Notes: a model not told the origin generated them from the sequence alone. A stretch of DNA of 34,364 nucleotides from an uncultured Bacilli bacterium (GCA_910587535.1 CAJUKM010000009.1:1-34364), one strand, 5' to 3'. Positions 15,105 through 23,901 are shown, numbered from the stretch's first letter. Made by a program: numbers and translations.

Positions 15105-15791
15105 ATGTTAGGATTTCTTTTAAGTATGCTCAAGGGTTTTACTCTTTTTTCTGGATCTTATTCTGTAAACGTATTTCCAGAACCTCTATCTAATGAGGAA
15201 GAAGAACGTTGTATAGAGGGACTTCAAAATGGCGATCAGGAATGCCGCAATAAGTTGATAGAACACAATCTTAGACTCGTTGCACATATAGTAAAAAAAT
15301 TTGATGCAAAGGGTTCTATGACAGATGATCTAATAAGTATTGGAACTATCGGTCTAATAAAGGGAATAGATTCTTATAAACCGGGCAAGAACACAAAAAT
15401 CACGACATATGCTGCGAGATGTGTACAAAATGAGATTCTCATGTATTATCGCTCTAACAAAAAGACTACTGGAGATGTCAGTTTATCCGATTCTATAGGA
15501 TATGATAAAGAAGGTAACGAAGTAAGTTTAATAGACGTATTAAAAGATGAGAGCGAAGATATATTAGACGAACTGCACAATTTAGAGCTTTTAGATAAAT
15601 TGAACGATTATATGGGATCTCTTTCTAGTAGAGAAAAGATGATCTTGGAACGAAGATATGGATTAAACAATACCAAAGAACAAACTCAGAAGGAAATATC
15701 TAAAGATCTTAAAATATCTAGAAGTTATGTTTCTCGAATAGAAAAAAGAGCTCTTACAAAAATATTGAAAGAGTTCTTAAAAAACAAGTAA
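15105..15791 (+). CDS. sigK: pro-sigma-K, late mother-cell sporulation sigma factor
   Basis: 228 residues. The body matches sigma-K closely: EHNLRLVAHIVKKF, DLISIGTIGLIKGI (region 2), DKEGNEVSLIDVL, and the region 4 helix-turn-helix with ISRSYVSRIEKRALTKIL. The first 18 residues are hydrophobic, and the sequence then reads GS-YSVNVFPEPLS, which lines up with the Bacillus cleavage point VS-YVKNNAFPQPLS. It is therefore made as an inactive membrane-bound precursor, presumably cut by a SpoIVFB-type protease not seen here. The gene is continuous, with no skin-type insertion element. The ribosome site AAAGGTGA is good; no convincing sigma-E or sigma-K promoter was found in the 80 bases upstream. 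Its stop touches the stop of the convergent gene at 15792. The sigma-K-type promoters at 6859 and 14711 are likely targets. Confidence 0.95.
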   Translation: MLGFLLSMLKGFTLFSGSYSVNVFPEPLSNEEEERCIEGLQNGDQECRNKLIEHNLRLVAHIVKKFDAKGSMTDDLISIGTIGLIKGIDSYKPGKNTKITTYAARCVQNEILMYYRSNKKTTGDVSLSDSIGYDKEGNEVSLIDVLKDESEDILDELHNLELLDKLNDYMGSLSSREKMILERRYGLNNTKEQTQKEISKDLKISRSYVSRIEKRALTKILKEFLKNK

Positions 15792-16100
15792 TTAAGGAAT
15801 TTCGACTTCACATGTAAGCGATTTACATAGTATTGGAGTTCCTTCTGATATATATTCTTTTGTTTTAGGGTGTACTTGTTTATCCAAGTACCCTTTTTGT
15901 ATTAGCAAACCTAAAGAGATGATCTCTTCACTACATTTTTCTTCTATGCTACATTTTCTGGCAGCTTCTTCGATGCGTTTAGTGACAACGAGCATTTCTC
16001 TCTCGTTATGGTTCATCGATACTTTGACGACTGTCGAAATAATCACTAAAAGAAATATTGCACTTACTAAGACTACGGATATGATATTATTGATTTTCAT
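15792..16100 (-). CDS. small single-pass membrane protein, pilin-like, unknown
   Basis: 102 residues: a hydrophobic helix at 7-28, a helical stretch VVTKRIEEAARKC, then a short outer part with GYLDKQVHPKTKEYI. The order of long N-terminal helix, then a YL-x-x-x-x-x-P-x-T-x-E-Y element, recalls small pilin or pseudopilin-like proteins, but no prepilin peptidase site is seen. Four cysteines (50, 56, 92, 97) could form two disulfides. GAGGAG lies just upstream of the ATG. It overlaps the end of tgt by 14 bases and is the last gene of that operon, meeting sigK tail to tail with no base between. Role unknown. Confidence 0.6.
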   Translation of the reverse strand: MKINNIISVVLVSAIFLLVIISTVVKVSMNHNEREMLVVTKRIEEAARKCSIEEKCSEEIISLGLLIQKGYLDKQVHPKTKEYISEGTPILCKSLTCEVEIP

Positions 16101-17208
16101 AGTACTCCTCGATAAATCTATCTCTAAATTCTAATAATTCATCTTTCGATATCGCCTCTCTTATTTCTTCTGTTAGGTGGATTAGATAGCGAATATTATG
16201 AATAGAGAGAAGTCTTTGACCGAAAACCTCTTCGCATTTTATTAAGTGATGGATGTATGCTTTAGTATAATTTTTACAAGCATAGCAGTCACAAGTTTCA
16301 CTTATAGGTGTGAAATCTTTTTTGTATTTAGCGTTTTTGATGTTCAATTTTCCTCTGTTAGTAAGAGCATTTCCGTGTCGAGCTAATCTCGTAGGTAAAA
16401 CACAATCGAATATGTCTATTCCCCTTATGACACCTTCTACTATGTCGATAGGATCGCCTACTCCCATTAAATAGCGCAACTTGTCTTCGGGAAGATAAGG
16501 GGTCGAATATATAATTGCTTTATACATGTCTTCTTTCGATTCACCATCATTTGCTACTCCACCAATACTGTATCCATCAAACCCTATTTTAACCGTTTCT
16601 TTAGCTGAATACGATCTCAAGTCTTCATATGGCCCTCCTTGAACTATACCGAATAACATCTGATCTTCCGTTTTATGAGCATCTTTTCCTCGCTTAGCCC
16701 ATCTCAAAGTTCTTTTTATGCTGTTTTCTAAATATTCGTGAGAAGCACTAGCTGGTGGACATTCATCAAAGCTCATCATTATATCGCTTCCTAATGCTTC
16801 TTGTATCGCTATAGATTTTTCAGGAGTTAAAAATAGTTCATCTCCATTATATTGATTTTTGAAACGAACTCCTTCTTCAGTTATGTCTTTTGGATTAGCT
16901 AAACTGAAAACTTGAAATCCTCCACTGTCTGTCAAAATAGGTCCATCCTTATAATTCATGAATTCGTGTAGTCCGCCAGCTTCTTTTACTATATCTTCTC
17001 CTGGTCTGAGCCAGAGATGATAAGTATTCGCTAATACTATCCCCGAATTACATTCTTTGACTTCTTCAGGACTGAGTGTTTTTACTGTTGCTTGAGTTCC
17101 TACTGGCATAAACATAGGAGTCATGAACTCTTTTCCATTCCACTCTATAGTTCCAAGACGAGCGCCAGTGTTCTTTTCCTTTTTCTTTAGTGTATATTTT
17201 AATTTCAT
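16087..17208 (-). CDS. tgt: queuine/preQ1 tRNA-ribosyltransferase
   Basis: 373 residues. TGT exchanges guanine-34 for the preQ1 base in tRNAs with GUN anticodons (Tyr, His, Asn, Asp). Visible: SGGFQVFSL, MSFDECPP, the active-site block DIFDCVLPTRLARHG, and the zinc site Cys306-x-Cys308-x2-Cys311 with His337. The ribosome site AGAGGCG precedes the ATG by four bases. queA, whose product acts next on the inserted base, ends 13 bases upstream on the same strand, so substrate handling is coupled. Bacterial preQ1 specificity is expected from the family, though no preQ1 synthesis genes lie in the window. Confidence 0.97.
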   Translation of the reverse strand: MKLKYTLKKKEKNTGARLGTIEWNGKEFMTPMFMPVGTQATVKTLSPEEVKECNSGIVLANTYHLWLRPGEDIVKEAGGLHEFMNYKDGPILTDSGGFQVFSLANPKDITEEGVRFKNQYNGDELFLTPEKSIAIQEALGSDIMMSFDECPPASASHEYLENSIKRTLRWAKRGKDAHKTEDQMLFGIVQGGPYEDLRSYSAKETVKIGFDGYSIGGVANDGESKEDMYKAIIYSTPYLPEDKLRYLMGVGDPIDIVEGVIRGIDIFDCVLPTRLARHGNALTNRGKLNIKNAKYKKDFTPISETCDCYACKNYTKAYIHHLIKCEEVFGQRLLSIHNIRYLIHLTEEIREAISKDELLEFRDRFIEEYYENQ

Positions 17209-17221
17209 TTTTACGCCTCTT

Positions 17222-18247
17222 TTATTTTATAATCATCGCATCGCCGAAAGAAAAGAAACGATATCTCTCTAGGACGGCATGCTTGTACGCTTCCATTATG
17301 TATTCTCTTCCAGCAAAAGCACTAACTAACATTATCAATGTGCTTTTTGGAAGATGAAAGTTAGTGATCATCGAGTCAATTGCTTTGAAAGTGTAGCCAG
17401 GATATATAAATATTCCAGTATCTTCTTCACACTCTTTAAACTCTCCGTATTTGTTCATGACGGTTTCTAACGTTCTGACGCTTGTAGTACCTACTGCTAT
17501 TATTCTTTTACCTCTTTTTTTAGTTTCATTAAGAATGGCAGCAGCATTTTTATCCACGATGAAATGTTCTACGTGCATTTTATGATCTCTTATATCTTTT
17601 TCTTCTACTGGTCTAAACGTTCCTAATCCGACATGTAAGGTTATGTGAACGATCTCGATACCTTTTTCTTCGATATCTTTTAAAAGTTTTTCTGTAAAGT
17701 GTAGTCCTGCTGTTGGAGCTGCAGCACTACCGAGTATTTCGGCATATACTGTTTGATATCTGCCTTGTTCTTTTAATTGTTCGTGAATATAAGGTGGTAG
17801 AGGCATCGACCCTAGTTTTTCTAAGACCTCCATTAAGATCCCTTCATATATGAGAGTTACATGGACTATTCCATCTTCTAAAATAGACTCTATTTTGGCT
17901 TTTAGTAGACCATCTCCAAAAGTAACTATACTTCCGATATGGAGTCTTTTAGTTGGGCGGCTTAACGCTTCCCAATTGTTACCATTTAGATTTTTTAAGA
18001 GTAAAATTTCTATTTTTGCTCCTGTATCTTCCTTAAAACCTATCAAGCGAGCTGGGATAACTTTTGTGTCGTTTATGACCAGAGCATCGCCCTCTTCTAA
18101 GTAGTCGAGTATGTCAGTGAAAGTTTTATCGTCGATCGTTTTATTTTCTCTATCTAAAACGAGTAAACGCGAAGCACTTCTCTCTTTTAAGGGAGTCTGA
18201 GCAATTAGGTTTTCAGGTAAATCGTAATCGTAATCTTCTATATTCAT
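17222..18247 (-). CDS. queA: S-adenosylmethionine:tRNA ribosyltransferase-isomerase
   Basis: 341 residues, normal for QueA. The enzyme adds the ribosyl part of SAM to preQ1 in tRNA to make epoxyqueuosine. Family marks are YDLPENLIAQTPL at the start, RLLVLDR, DTKVIPARL, the central AAPTAGLHFTEKLL, HVGLGTFRPV, and TTSVRTLE. AGAGGTG precedes the ATG at 18245-18247. It belongs to the ruvAB-queA-tgt order conserved in Firmicutes, here with folD and glyA placed between ruvB and queA. A -10-like TATAAA with a weak TTGGAC lies in the 63 bases before it, so queA-tgt may also have its own promoter. Confidence 0.97.
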   Translation of the reverse strand: MNIEDYDYDLPENLIAQTPLKERSASRLLVLDRENKTIDDKTFTDILDYLEEGDALVINDTKVIPARLIGFKEDTGAKIEILLLKNLNGNNWEALSRPTKRLHIGSIVTFGDGLLKAKIESILEDGIVHVTLIYEGILMEVLEKLGSMPLPPYIHEQLKEQGRYQTVYAEILGSAAAPTAGLHFTEKLLKDIEEKGIEIVHITLHVGLGTFRPVEEKDIRDHKMHVEHFIVDKNAAAILNETKKRGKRIIAVGTTSVRTLETVMNKYGEFKECEEDTGIFIYPGYTFKAIDSMITNFHLPKSTLIMLVSAFAGREYIMEAYKHAVLERYRFFSFGDAMIIK

Positions 18248-18310
18248 TTGTCTACACCTCTTTGTTTAAATCAGTATTTTATAATAAACTGTAATACAAG
18301 TCCAATTTTT

Positions 18311-19534
18311 TTAATATTTTAGTGGATGTTTTTTCGTTAAATCTAAGACCCTCATTCTAAGTTCGTCATGTAAATCGAAGTTTTCTGGTTCTTTTAAGGC
18401 TGATGCTATTATTTTACCAACTTCTTTAAAGTCGTCTTCATCAAAACCTCTAGTTGTCATAGCAGGCGTGCCAATTCTTATGCCACTTGTAATAAAAGGT
18501 TTTTCTGTGTCGAATGGAATGGTATTTTTATTAACTGTTATATTTATTTTGTCTAAAAGTTTTTCTGCATCTAGGCCTGTCATATGGACAGAAGACATAG
18601 TATCTACTAGCATAAGATGGTTATCTGTACCTCCAGAAATTATGCGGAATCCTTCTTCCATTAAAGACTCACAAAGGGCATGAGCATTTTTTATAATGTT
18701 TTCTGCATAGTCTTTAAAACTTGGATCTAATGCCTCACTGAAACATTGAGCTTTTGCTCCGATAATGTGCATCAAAGGACCGCCTTGAATGCCAGGGAAA
18801 ATAGTTTTATCTATCTTCTTAGCGATTTCTTCATCGTTAGTTAAAATTAATCCTCCACGTGGCCCTCTCAAAGTCTTATGTGTTGTCGAAGTGACGACGT
18901 CTGCATATGGGATAGGAGAAGGATGTAATCCTGCTGCGATGAGACCAGCTATATGGGCCATGTCGACCATGAGATAAGCTCCTATCTCATCGGCGATTTC
19001 TCTAAATTTTTTAAAGTCTATCACTCTCGAATAAGCACTAGCTCCTACGATGATCATCTTAGGCTTTTCTTTACGTGCTTTTCTGAGAACCTCATCGTAA
19101 TCGATCATCTCTGTTCTTTGGTCTACAGAATAATCGACTATAGTATAATCTCGACCACTGAAATTTAAACTGTGTCCATGTGTAAGATGTCCTCCGTGTG
19201 ATAAGTTCATACCCATCACTACGTCACCTTTAGCTAAAAGGGCTCTATAGACTGCCATGTTGGCACTACTTCCCGAATGCGGCTGAACATTTGCATATTT
19301 TGCTCCGAAAAGTGCACATGCATATTCGATAGCCTTATTTTCAAATATATCTATAAAATCGCATCCTCCATAATATCTTTTTCCAGGATATCCTTCGGCA
19401 TACTTATTTGTAAGAACGCTTCCTTGCAATTCTAATACACTTTTTGATGCGAAGTTTTCGCTCGCTATCAATTCTATATTATTCTCTTGTCTTTTAGTCT
19501 CTTTTTCGAGAGCATCTTTTAATACTTTATCCAT
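18311..19534 (-). CDS. glyA: serine hydroxymethyltransferase
   Basis: 407 residues, the usual length. A PLP enzyme interconverting serine and glycine while making 5,10-methylene-tetrahydrofolate. Visible: IELIASENF at the start, NKYAEGYPGKRYYGG, PHSGSSANMAVY, VDMAHIAGLIAAG, and the PLP-lysine block VTSTTHKTLRGPRGG. It sits 22 bases after folD, whose product oxidises that same folate, so the two make a one-carbon module. Both lie inside the ruvAB-queA-tgt run. The ribosome site TTGGAGAT lies just before the ATG. No clear terminator follows; transcription may continue into queA. Confidence 0.98.
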   Translation of the reverse strand: MDKVLKDALEKETKRQENNIELIASENFASKSVLELQGSVLTNKYAEGYPGKRYYGGCDFIDIFENKAIEYACALFGAKYANVQPHSGSSANMAVYRALLAKGDVVMGMNLSHGGHLTHGHSLNFSGRDYTIVDYSVDQRTEMIDYDEVLRKARKEKPKMIIVGASAYSRVIDFKKFREIADEIGAYLMVDMAHIAGLIAAGLHPSPIPYADVVTSTTHKTLRGPRGGLILTNDEEIAKKIDKTIFPGIQGGPLMHIIGAKAQCFSEALDPSFKDYAENIIKNAHALCESLMEEGFRIISGGTDNHLMLVDTMSSVHMTGLDAEKLLDKINITVNKNTIPFDTEKPFITSGIRIGTPAMTTRGFDEDDFKEVGKIIASALKEPENFDLHDELRMRVLDLTKKHPLKY

Positions 19535-19556
19535 TTTTAAATCTCCAATTATTTTT

Positions 19557-20438
19557 TTATCTTAAATTTAATGACTTTTTTTCTAATTCTAGTTCTAGTC
19601 TTTTAGCTTTTAGTAAATTTCCTACTACACAAGCGACAGTCATAGGTCCTATTCCTCCTGGAACCGGAGTTATATAACTCGCCTTTTTAGAAACACTTTC
19701 GAAATCGAAGTCTCCTTTTAATTTTCTTACTGGTTGACCATTTTCAATCGTTTCTACTCTCGTAGTTCCTACGTCGACGCCGATGAATCCTTCTTTAACC
19801 ATGTTCCCTTTTATAAGATTCGGTTTCCCAACTGCACTTATAAGGATGTCTGCTCTTTTCGTATAAAAAGATAAATCCTTAGTTTTTGAATGACATAAAG
19901 TTACAGTTGCATTTCTATTTGTAAGCGCCAGTGCTAAAGGCTTTCCTACGATGTTTCCTCGTCCTACAATTACGACGTTTTGACCATCTAAACTGATATT
20001 ATAATGAAGTAACAGCTTTATTATACCTTTTACAGTACAAGGAAGAAGTATATCTTCCCCTTTATATAGCGATGCTATGTTCTCTGTTGTGAACCCGTCT
20101 ATATCTTTCTGTGGCAAAATCATCCCTGCACAAGCATCAAAATCGATATTTCCAGCTGGACTTTGAAGAATTATTCCTGTAACAGAAGTATCGGCATTTA
20201 ATCTATCTATTAAACTTTTGACTTCCTCAGTATTAACAGAGTCATCTAAATGAAATAACTCTGTTTCCATACCTGCTCTTTGGGCAAATTTTATTTTATT
20301 ATTAACGTAAACTGTACTAGCTGGATTGTTTCCGACAAAGATTATAGCTAGTTTAATTTTTAACTGCTCTTCTTCTACGATCTGTTCATATTGTGCTATC
20401 AATTCATCTCGATAGCTTTTACCATCCAACAATATCAT
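19557..20438 (-). CDS. folD: bifunctional methylene-THF dehydrogenase/methenyl-THF cyclohydrolase
   Basis: 293 residues. FolD oxidises 5,10-methylene-THF to methenyl-THF and hydrolyses it to 10-formyl-THF, the donor that Fmt (27445-28386) uses to formylate initiator tRNA. Visible: VGNNPASTVYVNNKIKFA with the catalytic Tyr-x-x-x-Lys, GIILQSPAG (QLP in many homologues), the NAD(P) site GRGNIVGKPLA, and the closing PVPGGIGPMT. The ATG overlaps the ruvB stop by one base (TAATG), so translation is coupled. glyA follows. Confidence 0.97.
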   Translation of the reverse strand: MILLDGKSYRDELIAQYEQIVEEEQLKIKLAIIFVGNNPASTVYVNNKIKFAQRAGMETELFHLDDSVNTEEVKSLIDRLNADTSVTGIILQSPAGNIDFDACAGMILPQKDIDGFTTENIASLYKGEDILLPCTVKGIIKLLLHYNISLDGQNVVIVGRGNIVGKPLALALTNRNATVTLCHSKTKDLSFYTKRADILISAVGKPNLIKGNMVKEGFIGVDVGTTRVETIENGQPVRKLKGDFDFESVSKKASYITPVPGGIGPMTVACVVGNLLKAKRLELELEKKSLNLR

Positions 20439-21469
20439 TAGTTATCTCCTTCCACTGTATCAAATAAGTTATAAGTATGGTTTATTCCTAGATGTTCGTA
20501 AGCTTTTTCTGTAGCAACACGACCACTTCTCGTCCTCTTAACAAACCCTTCTTGCAATAAAAACGGTTCTACGACATCTTCTATAGTAGTCACTTCTTCT
20601 CCAATCGATGTGGCGATTGTCTCGAGGCCAACCGGTCCTCCATCGAATTTTTTTATCAGACTCGACAAATATTCTATATCTATTTCATCTAATCCATAAT
20701 TATCTACTTTTAAGCGTTCGAGCGATTTCTTTGTGACGTCAAGATCAATGATTTCTTCTCCACCAACTAAGGCAAAGTCGCGAACTCTTTTAAATAGTCT
20801 ATTTGCAATACGCGGAGTTTTTCTGCTTCTCTTAGCTAATTCTAGGGCAGCATTATTTTCGATTTCAAAGCCCGCTATACGACTAGTTCTTTTTACTATA
20901 CTAGAAAGCTCTTCATTAGAGTAGTAGTTGAGTTTACAGACGATTCCAAATCTATCTCTTAAGGGACTAGATAAATCTCCACTCCTTGTAGTCGCTCCGA
21001 CCAACGTAAAAGGCGGTAGGTTTATCTTAATACTTTTGGTGCTACCCTCAGCTCCGATAATTATATCTAATTCAAAATCTTCCATAGCTGGATATAATAT
21101 TTCTTCCACTACTCTTGGCATTCTGTGAATTTCGTCTATAAATAGAACATCTCCCGGTTCTAATGTCGAAAGAACGGCCGCTAGATCTCCACTTTTTTCT
21201 ATCGATGGTCCACTTGCAGTCTTTATATTGACACCTAGCTCGTTTGCTATTATGTGGGCTAATGTCGTCTTACCTAATCCGGGTGGCCCATATAAAAGGA
21301 CGTGATCTAGGGGTTCATCTCGCATCTTTGCAGCTTCTACAAAGACCCTTATATTCTCCTTGACGTCTACTTGTCCAATGTATTCATCTATTCGTTGAGG
21401 TCGAATGTTCGTTTCAAAATCGTCTCCTACCGTCTTATTGCTATCCAATACGTTTTCTTTTTCGATCAT
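20438..21469 (-). CDS. ruvB: Holliday junction branch migration ATPase RuvB
   Basis: 343 residues. RuvB is the AAA+ motor that moves Holliday junctions with RuvA. Walker A GPPGLGKT is at 61-68, Walker B LFIDEIH with DEIH at 112-115, sensor GATTRSG at 158-164, then arginine-finger stretch SPLRDRFG. The C-terminal winged helix, ending in GFVKRTRSGRVAT, binds DNA. A strong AGGAGG precedes the ATG, and ruvA ends nine bases upstream. Confidence 0.98.
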   Translation of the reverse strand: MIEKENVLDSNKTVGDDFETNIRPQRIDEYIGQVDVKENIRVFVEAAKMRDEPLDHVLLYGPPGLGKTTLAHIIANELGVNIKTASGPSIEKSGDLAAVLSTLEPGDVLFIDEIHRMPRVVEEILYPAMEDFELDIIIGAEGSTKSIKINLPPFTLVGATTRSGDLSSPLRDRFGIVCKLNYYSNEELSSIVKRTSRIAGFEIENNAALELAKRSRKTPRIANRLFKRVRDFALVGGEEIIDLDVTKKSLERLKVDNYGLDEIDIEYLSSLIKKFDGGPVGLETIATSIGEEVTTIEDVVEPFLLQEGFVKRTRSGRVATEKAYEHLGINHTYNLFDTVEGDN

Positions 21470-21478
21470 AAAATCCTC

Positions 21479-22036
21479 CTATTTTAATAGCAATTTTAAT
21501 GCGTCTTTTACTTGATCCTCTATCGTCTTTTCTTTGTCGACGTTCGGCACAATTTTATTTATGTCTGCGGTCTTGTATCCTAAAGATTCTAAAACACTTA
21601 TGAGTTCGAACGAATCAGAGGAGCTCGAAGCAGAAACGTTTACACTTCCAAGTTTTCCTTTTAGATCTAAAACTATCTGTTTTGCCAGTTTTTCTCCTAC
21701 TTTTGGGAATTTTTTTAAATATAGGACGTTTTCTCTATCGATTGCATCGACGATTCCTGCCACACTTCCAGTAGCAAAGAACCCCAGACCTACTTTAGGT
21801 CCTAAACCTTTTACCGATAAGAGCTTTAGAAAAAGATCTCTTTCATCCTTACTTTTAAAACCGTAAAGAGAATTTTCGTCTTCTCTTAATTGATTATATA
21901 GATAAATAGTTACATCTTCGCCTTCTTCATAACTATACGGATTTGCTACAAATATGTTATAACCTATCCCCCCGTTATCAAGTACTACTAAGTTGTTTTC
22001 TAAATACGCTATTTTTCCTTTTATATAGTTGTACAT
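21479..22036 (-). CDS. ruvA: Holliday junction DNA helicase subunit RuvA
   Basis: 185 residues from the ATG at 22034-22036, chosen for its TTGGAGG site; an in-frame ATG at 22054 lacks one and would lie almost on the -10 box. RuvA binds the junction as a tetramer and loads RuvB. The N-terminal OB fold begins MYNYIKGKIAYL and includes LYGFKSKDERDLFLKLLSV, followed by helix-hairpin-helix motifs (VKGLGPKVGL and KFPKVGEKLAKQIVLDLKGK). The C-terminal domain, which contacts RuvB, starts after a Ser-rich linker. It is the first gene of the run that continues to tgt. Confidence 0.96.
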   Translation of the reverse strand: MYNYIKGKIAYLENNLVVLDNGGIGYNIFVANPYSYEEGEDVTIYLYNQLREDENSLYGFKSKDERDLFLKLLSVKGLGPKVGLGFFATGSVAGIVDAIDRENVLYLKKFPKVGEKLAKQIVLDLKGKLGSVNVSASSSSDSFELISVLESLGYKTADINKIVPNVDKEKTIEDQVKDALKLLLK

Positions 22037-22052
22037 ATTAGCCTCCAATAAC

Positions 22053-22058
22053 ATTATA
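22053..22058 (-). promoter_or_regulatory. -10 box of the ruvAB operon
   Basis: Minus-strand TATAAT lies 16 bases before the ruvA ATG, just after the terminator of the carboxypeptidase gene. The -35 position falls in the T tract and does not match the consensus. Confidence 0.5.
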
Positions 22059-22072
22059 CTAGAAATGAAAAT

Positions 22073-22098
22073 AAAAAAAAAGTCCAGTATGAACTTTT
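22073..22098 (-). terminator. terminator of the D,D-carboxypeptidase gene
   Basis: Minus strand: AAAAGTTC pairs with GGACTTTT (22078-22098, one G-U pair) around ATACT, followed by a long T run (22073-22077 and the adjoining T bases). Confidence 0.85.
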
Positions 22099-22114
22099 AG
22101 GCTTCTTTAAAAAT

Positions 22115-23257
22115 TTAAGCTAGTTTGCTCGTCACAAAAATTTTAAATATTCTTTTAATGGATGTCCACAACTTACATCTTTCGACTGCTTCTTTGATAG
22201 AAACTGGAATTTCGTCTATCTTTTCTCCATCTGCAAATAGTTCTAATGTTCCTACCTCTTTGCCTTTTTCGATCGGAGCAGTTACTTTTTCTAATTTTAA
22301 TTCGTAATGATATTCAGGAGCTTTATCGGTATTTTTTATGAGATCTGTAGCATCTCTTTCTAATACTATGTCTTCTCTAAATTTTTCTCCTCTATCTATT
22401 TCGATAGTTCCCAATGTAGCGCCCTTTTCTAAAATCGTGTTTATTTTATAAGCACCTTTACCGAAGTTTAAAAGGGCAACTGTATCTTTAGTTCGCGAGT
22501 CTTGATCTGGTTCACCCATGACGACACTTATCAATCTCATACCTTTCCATTTTCCTGTTGCTGTCAAACAGTATCCGGCTTTTCCAGTGAATCCCGTTTT
22601 AAGTCCGTCGACTCCTTGATAGAAACGCACCAATTTGTTAGTGTTGACCATCCATAGTGTTGAGCCATCTTTTTTTTGTAAGTATTCTTCATATATACTC
22701 GAATATTGAAGAATCAATTCGTGTCTAATAAGTTCTCTACCCATTTTGGCCATATCTCTGGCACTACTCAAATGTCCTTCGGCATCTAATCCGTAGACGT
22801 TTACAAAATTCGTGCTCGTGAGTCCTAATTCTTTAGCTCTCTTATTCATCATCGAAACGAAATTTTCGACACTACCACCGATCGCTTCGGCGAGTACTAC
22901 TGCAGCATCATTTCCAGATGCAATACAGACTGCCTTTATTATTTCATCAAGCGTATATTCGCTTCCTGCTTCTAAAAAAACTTGGCTTCCTCCCATGGAG
23001 GCTGCTCTTTCACTAACCGATACTTTATCTTCTAAACCGATATTGCCTTTTTCTATCGCTTCCATCGTCAATAGAAGAGTCATTATTTTGGTCATCGAAG
23101 CAGGTGCTAAAGCTTCATCGGCGTTCATCTCGTATAGAACTTCTCCGGTCGAAGCTTCTATTAAAATTGCACTTTTGGCATTTCCAACTAGTTCTTCTGC
23201 ATCGACACTAAAGGTAAATGCAAATAAACATAAAAAAGAAAATAATACTTTTTTCAC
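22115..23257 (-). CDS. D-alanyl-D-alanine carboxypeptidase (PBP5/DacF-like)
   Basis: 380 residues, starting at GTG (23255-23257) with AGGTGG upstream. A signal peptide covers about residues 1-20, ending VDA. The three serine-peptidase motifs are in order: SMTK at 54-57, SGN at 114-116, KTG at 220-222. The protein trims the terminal D-Ala from peptidoglycan stem peptides. The C-terminal domain and a final amphipathic stretch (KLWTSIKRIFKIF) are the usual membrane tether. In Bacillus, DacF and DacB act in sporulation and DacA in growth; the sequence alone does not settle which role applies here. The 161-residue unknown gene ends 53 bases upstream on the same strand. Confidence 0.92.
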   Translation of the reverse strand: MKKVLFSFLCLFAFTFSVDAEELVGNAKSAILIEASTGEVLYEMNADEALAPASMTKIMTLLLTMEAIEKGNIGLEDKVSVSERAASMGGSQVFLEAGSEYTLDEIIKAVCIASGNDAAVVLAEAIGGSVENFVSMMNKRAKELGLTSTNFVNVYGLDAEGHLSSARDMAKMGRELIRHELILQYSSIYEEYLQKKDGSTLWMVNTNKLVRFYQGVDGLKTGFTGKAGYCLTATGKWKGMRLISVVMGEPDQDSRTKDTVALLNFGKGAYKINTILEKGATLGTIEIDRGEKFREDIVLERDATDLIKNTDKAPEYHYELKLEKVTAPIEKGKEVGTLELFADGEKIDEIPVSIKEAVERCKLWTSIKRIFKIFVTSKLA

Positions 23258-23310
23258 AAAACCACCTATTAAAAAGTATTATTTTCTATAGTATAATAGA
23301 ACAACTTTAT

Positions 23311-23796
23311 TTATATAGTCTTTTCTGTTACCAATAATTCAGAACTTTTGATAAAATGAGTTCTTTTTACTCTGCTGATCTGTCTTGGCACTGATACTGT
23401 TGCCATCAACAAGCTTAGGTCATCTTCAAAACTAGTAACTCTTAGTAAATTTTCAATCAATGGCTTTATGTCTCTTGCGGTCGCCGATAAAATAGTGCTA
23501 GCAAATCTTCCGTTAAGGCCTTTAAGAGAAATAAACGTTTTGTTTTTTCTAAATTCAGATGTATAGATGACATAAGAATCGGATCCTGTCATTTTGAAAG
23601 CTAAAATGCTTTGTTTATTATAATTAGTTTCAAAATATATGTACATATTATTGGCTATTTCGGGAATTCCTTTTAATTTAGAACGCAACATGAGTGCATA
23701 CGCGTTTAAAGGTTCCATGCTTTCTGTTTGTCCATTTACCGCATTTTTTAAAGCCCACCCTTTTATTCTTTCTACTTTTTCCTCTATGTAATCCAT
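23311..23796 (-). CDS. unknown conserved-looking cytosolic protein
   Basis: 161 residues; I do not recognise the family. There is no signal peptide, membrane helix or cysteine pair. The chain starts with a charged helix (MDYIEEKVERIKGW), has a strand-rich middle (YIYFETNY, SYVIYTSEF, TFISLKGLNG), and ends in a basic VSVPRQISRVKRTHF segment. AAGGGGGG precedes the ATG closely, so expression looks real. It lies upstream of the carboxypeptidase gene in the same direction, with a 53-base gap holding a TATACT -10-like box, so the two may or may not share a transcript. On its other side it diverges from yidD. Confidence 0.6.
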   Translation of the reverse strand: MDYIEEKVERIKGWALKNAVNGQTESMEPLNAYALMLRSKLKGIPEIANNMYIYFETNYNKQSILAFKMTGSDSYVIYTSEFRKNKTFISLKGLNGRFASTILSATARDIKPLIENLLRVTSFEDDLSLLMATVSVPRQISRVKRTHFIKSSELLVTEKTI

Positions 23797-23901
23797 AATT
23801 TACCCCCCTTTGTGAGCGTTATATTAACATATTCGTATCAAAAAATAAAGTTTTTTTGTTCGTTTTATAATATAATGATTTCAAAGAGGAAGAGACTTTT
23901 T

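Noticed and set aside
15105..15791. Interrupted sigK with a skin-type element
   Set aside because: The frame is continuous through all sigma regions.
22812..23291. Plus-strand open frame of 159 codons
   Set aside because: It lies antisense to the carboxypeptidase gene, whose three catalytic motifs are intact, and its composition (Ser, Ala and Ile rich) is that of a shadow frame.
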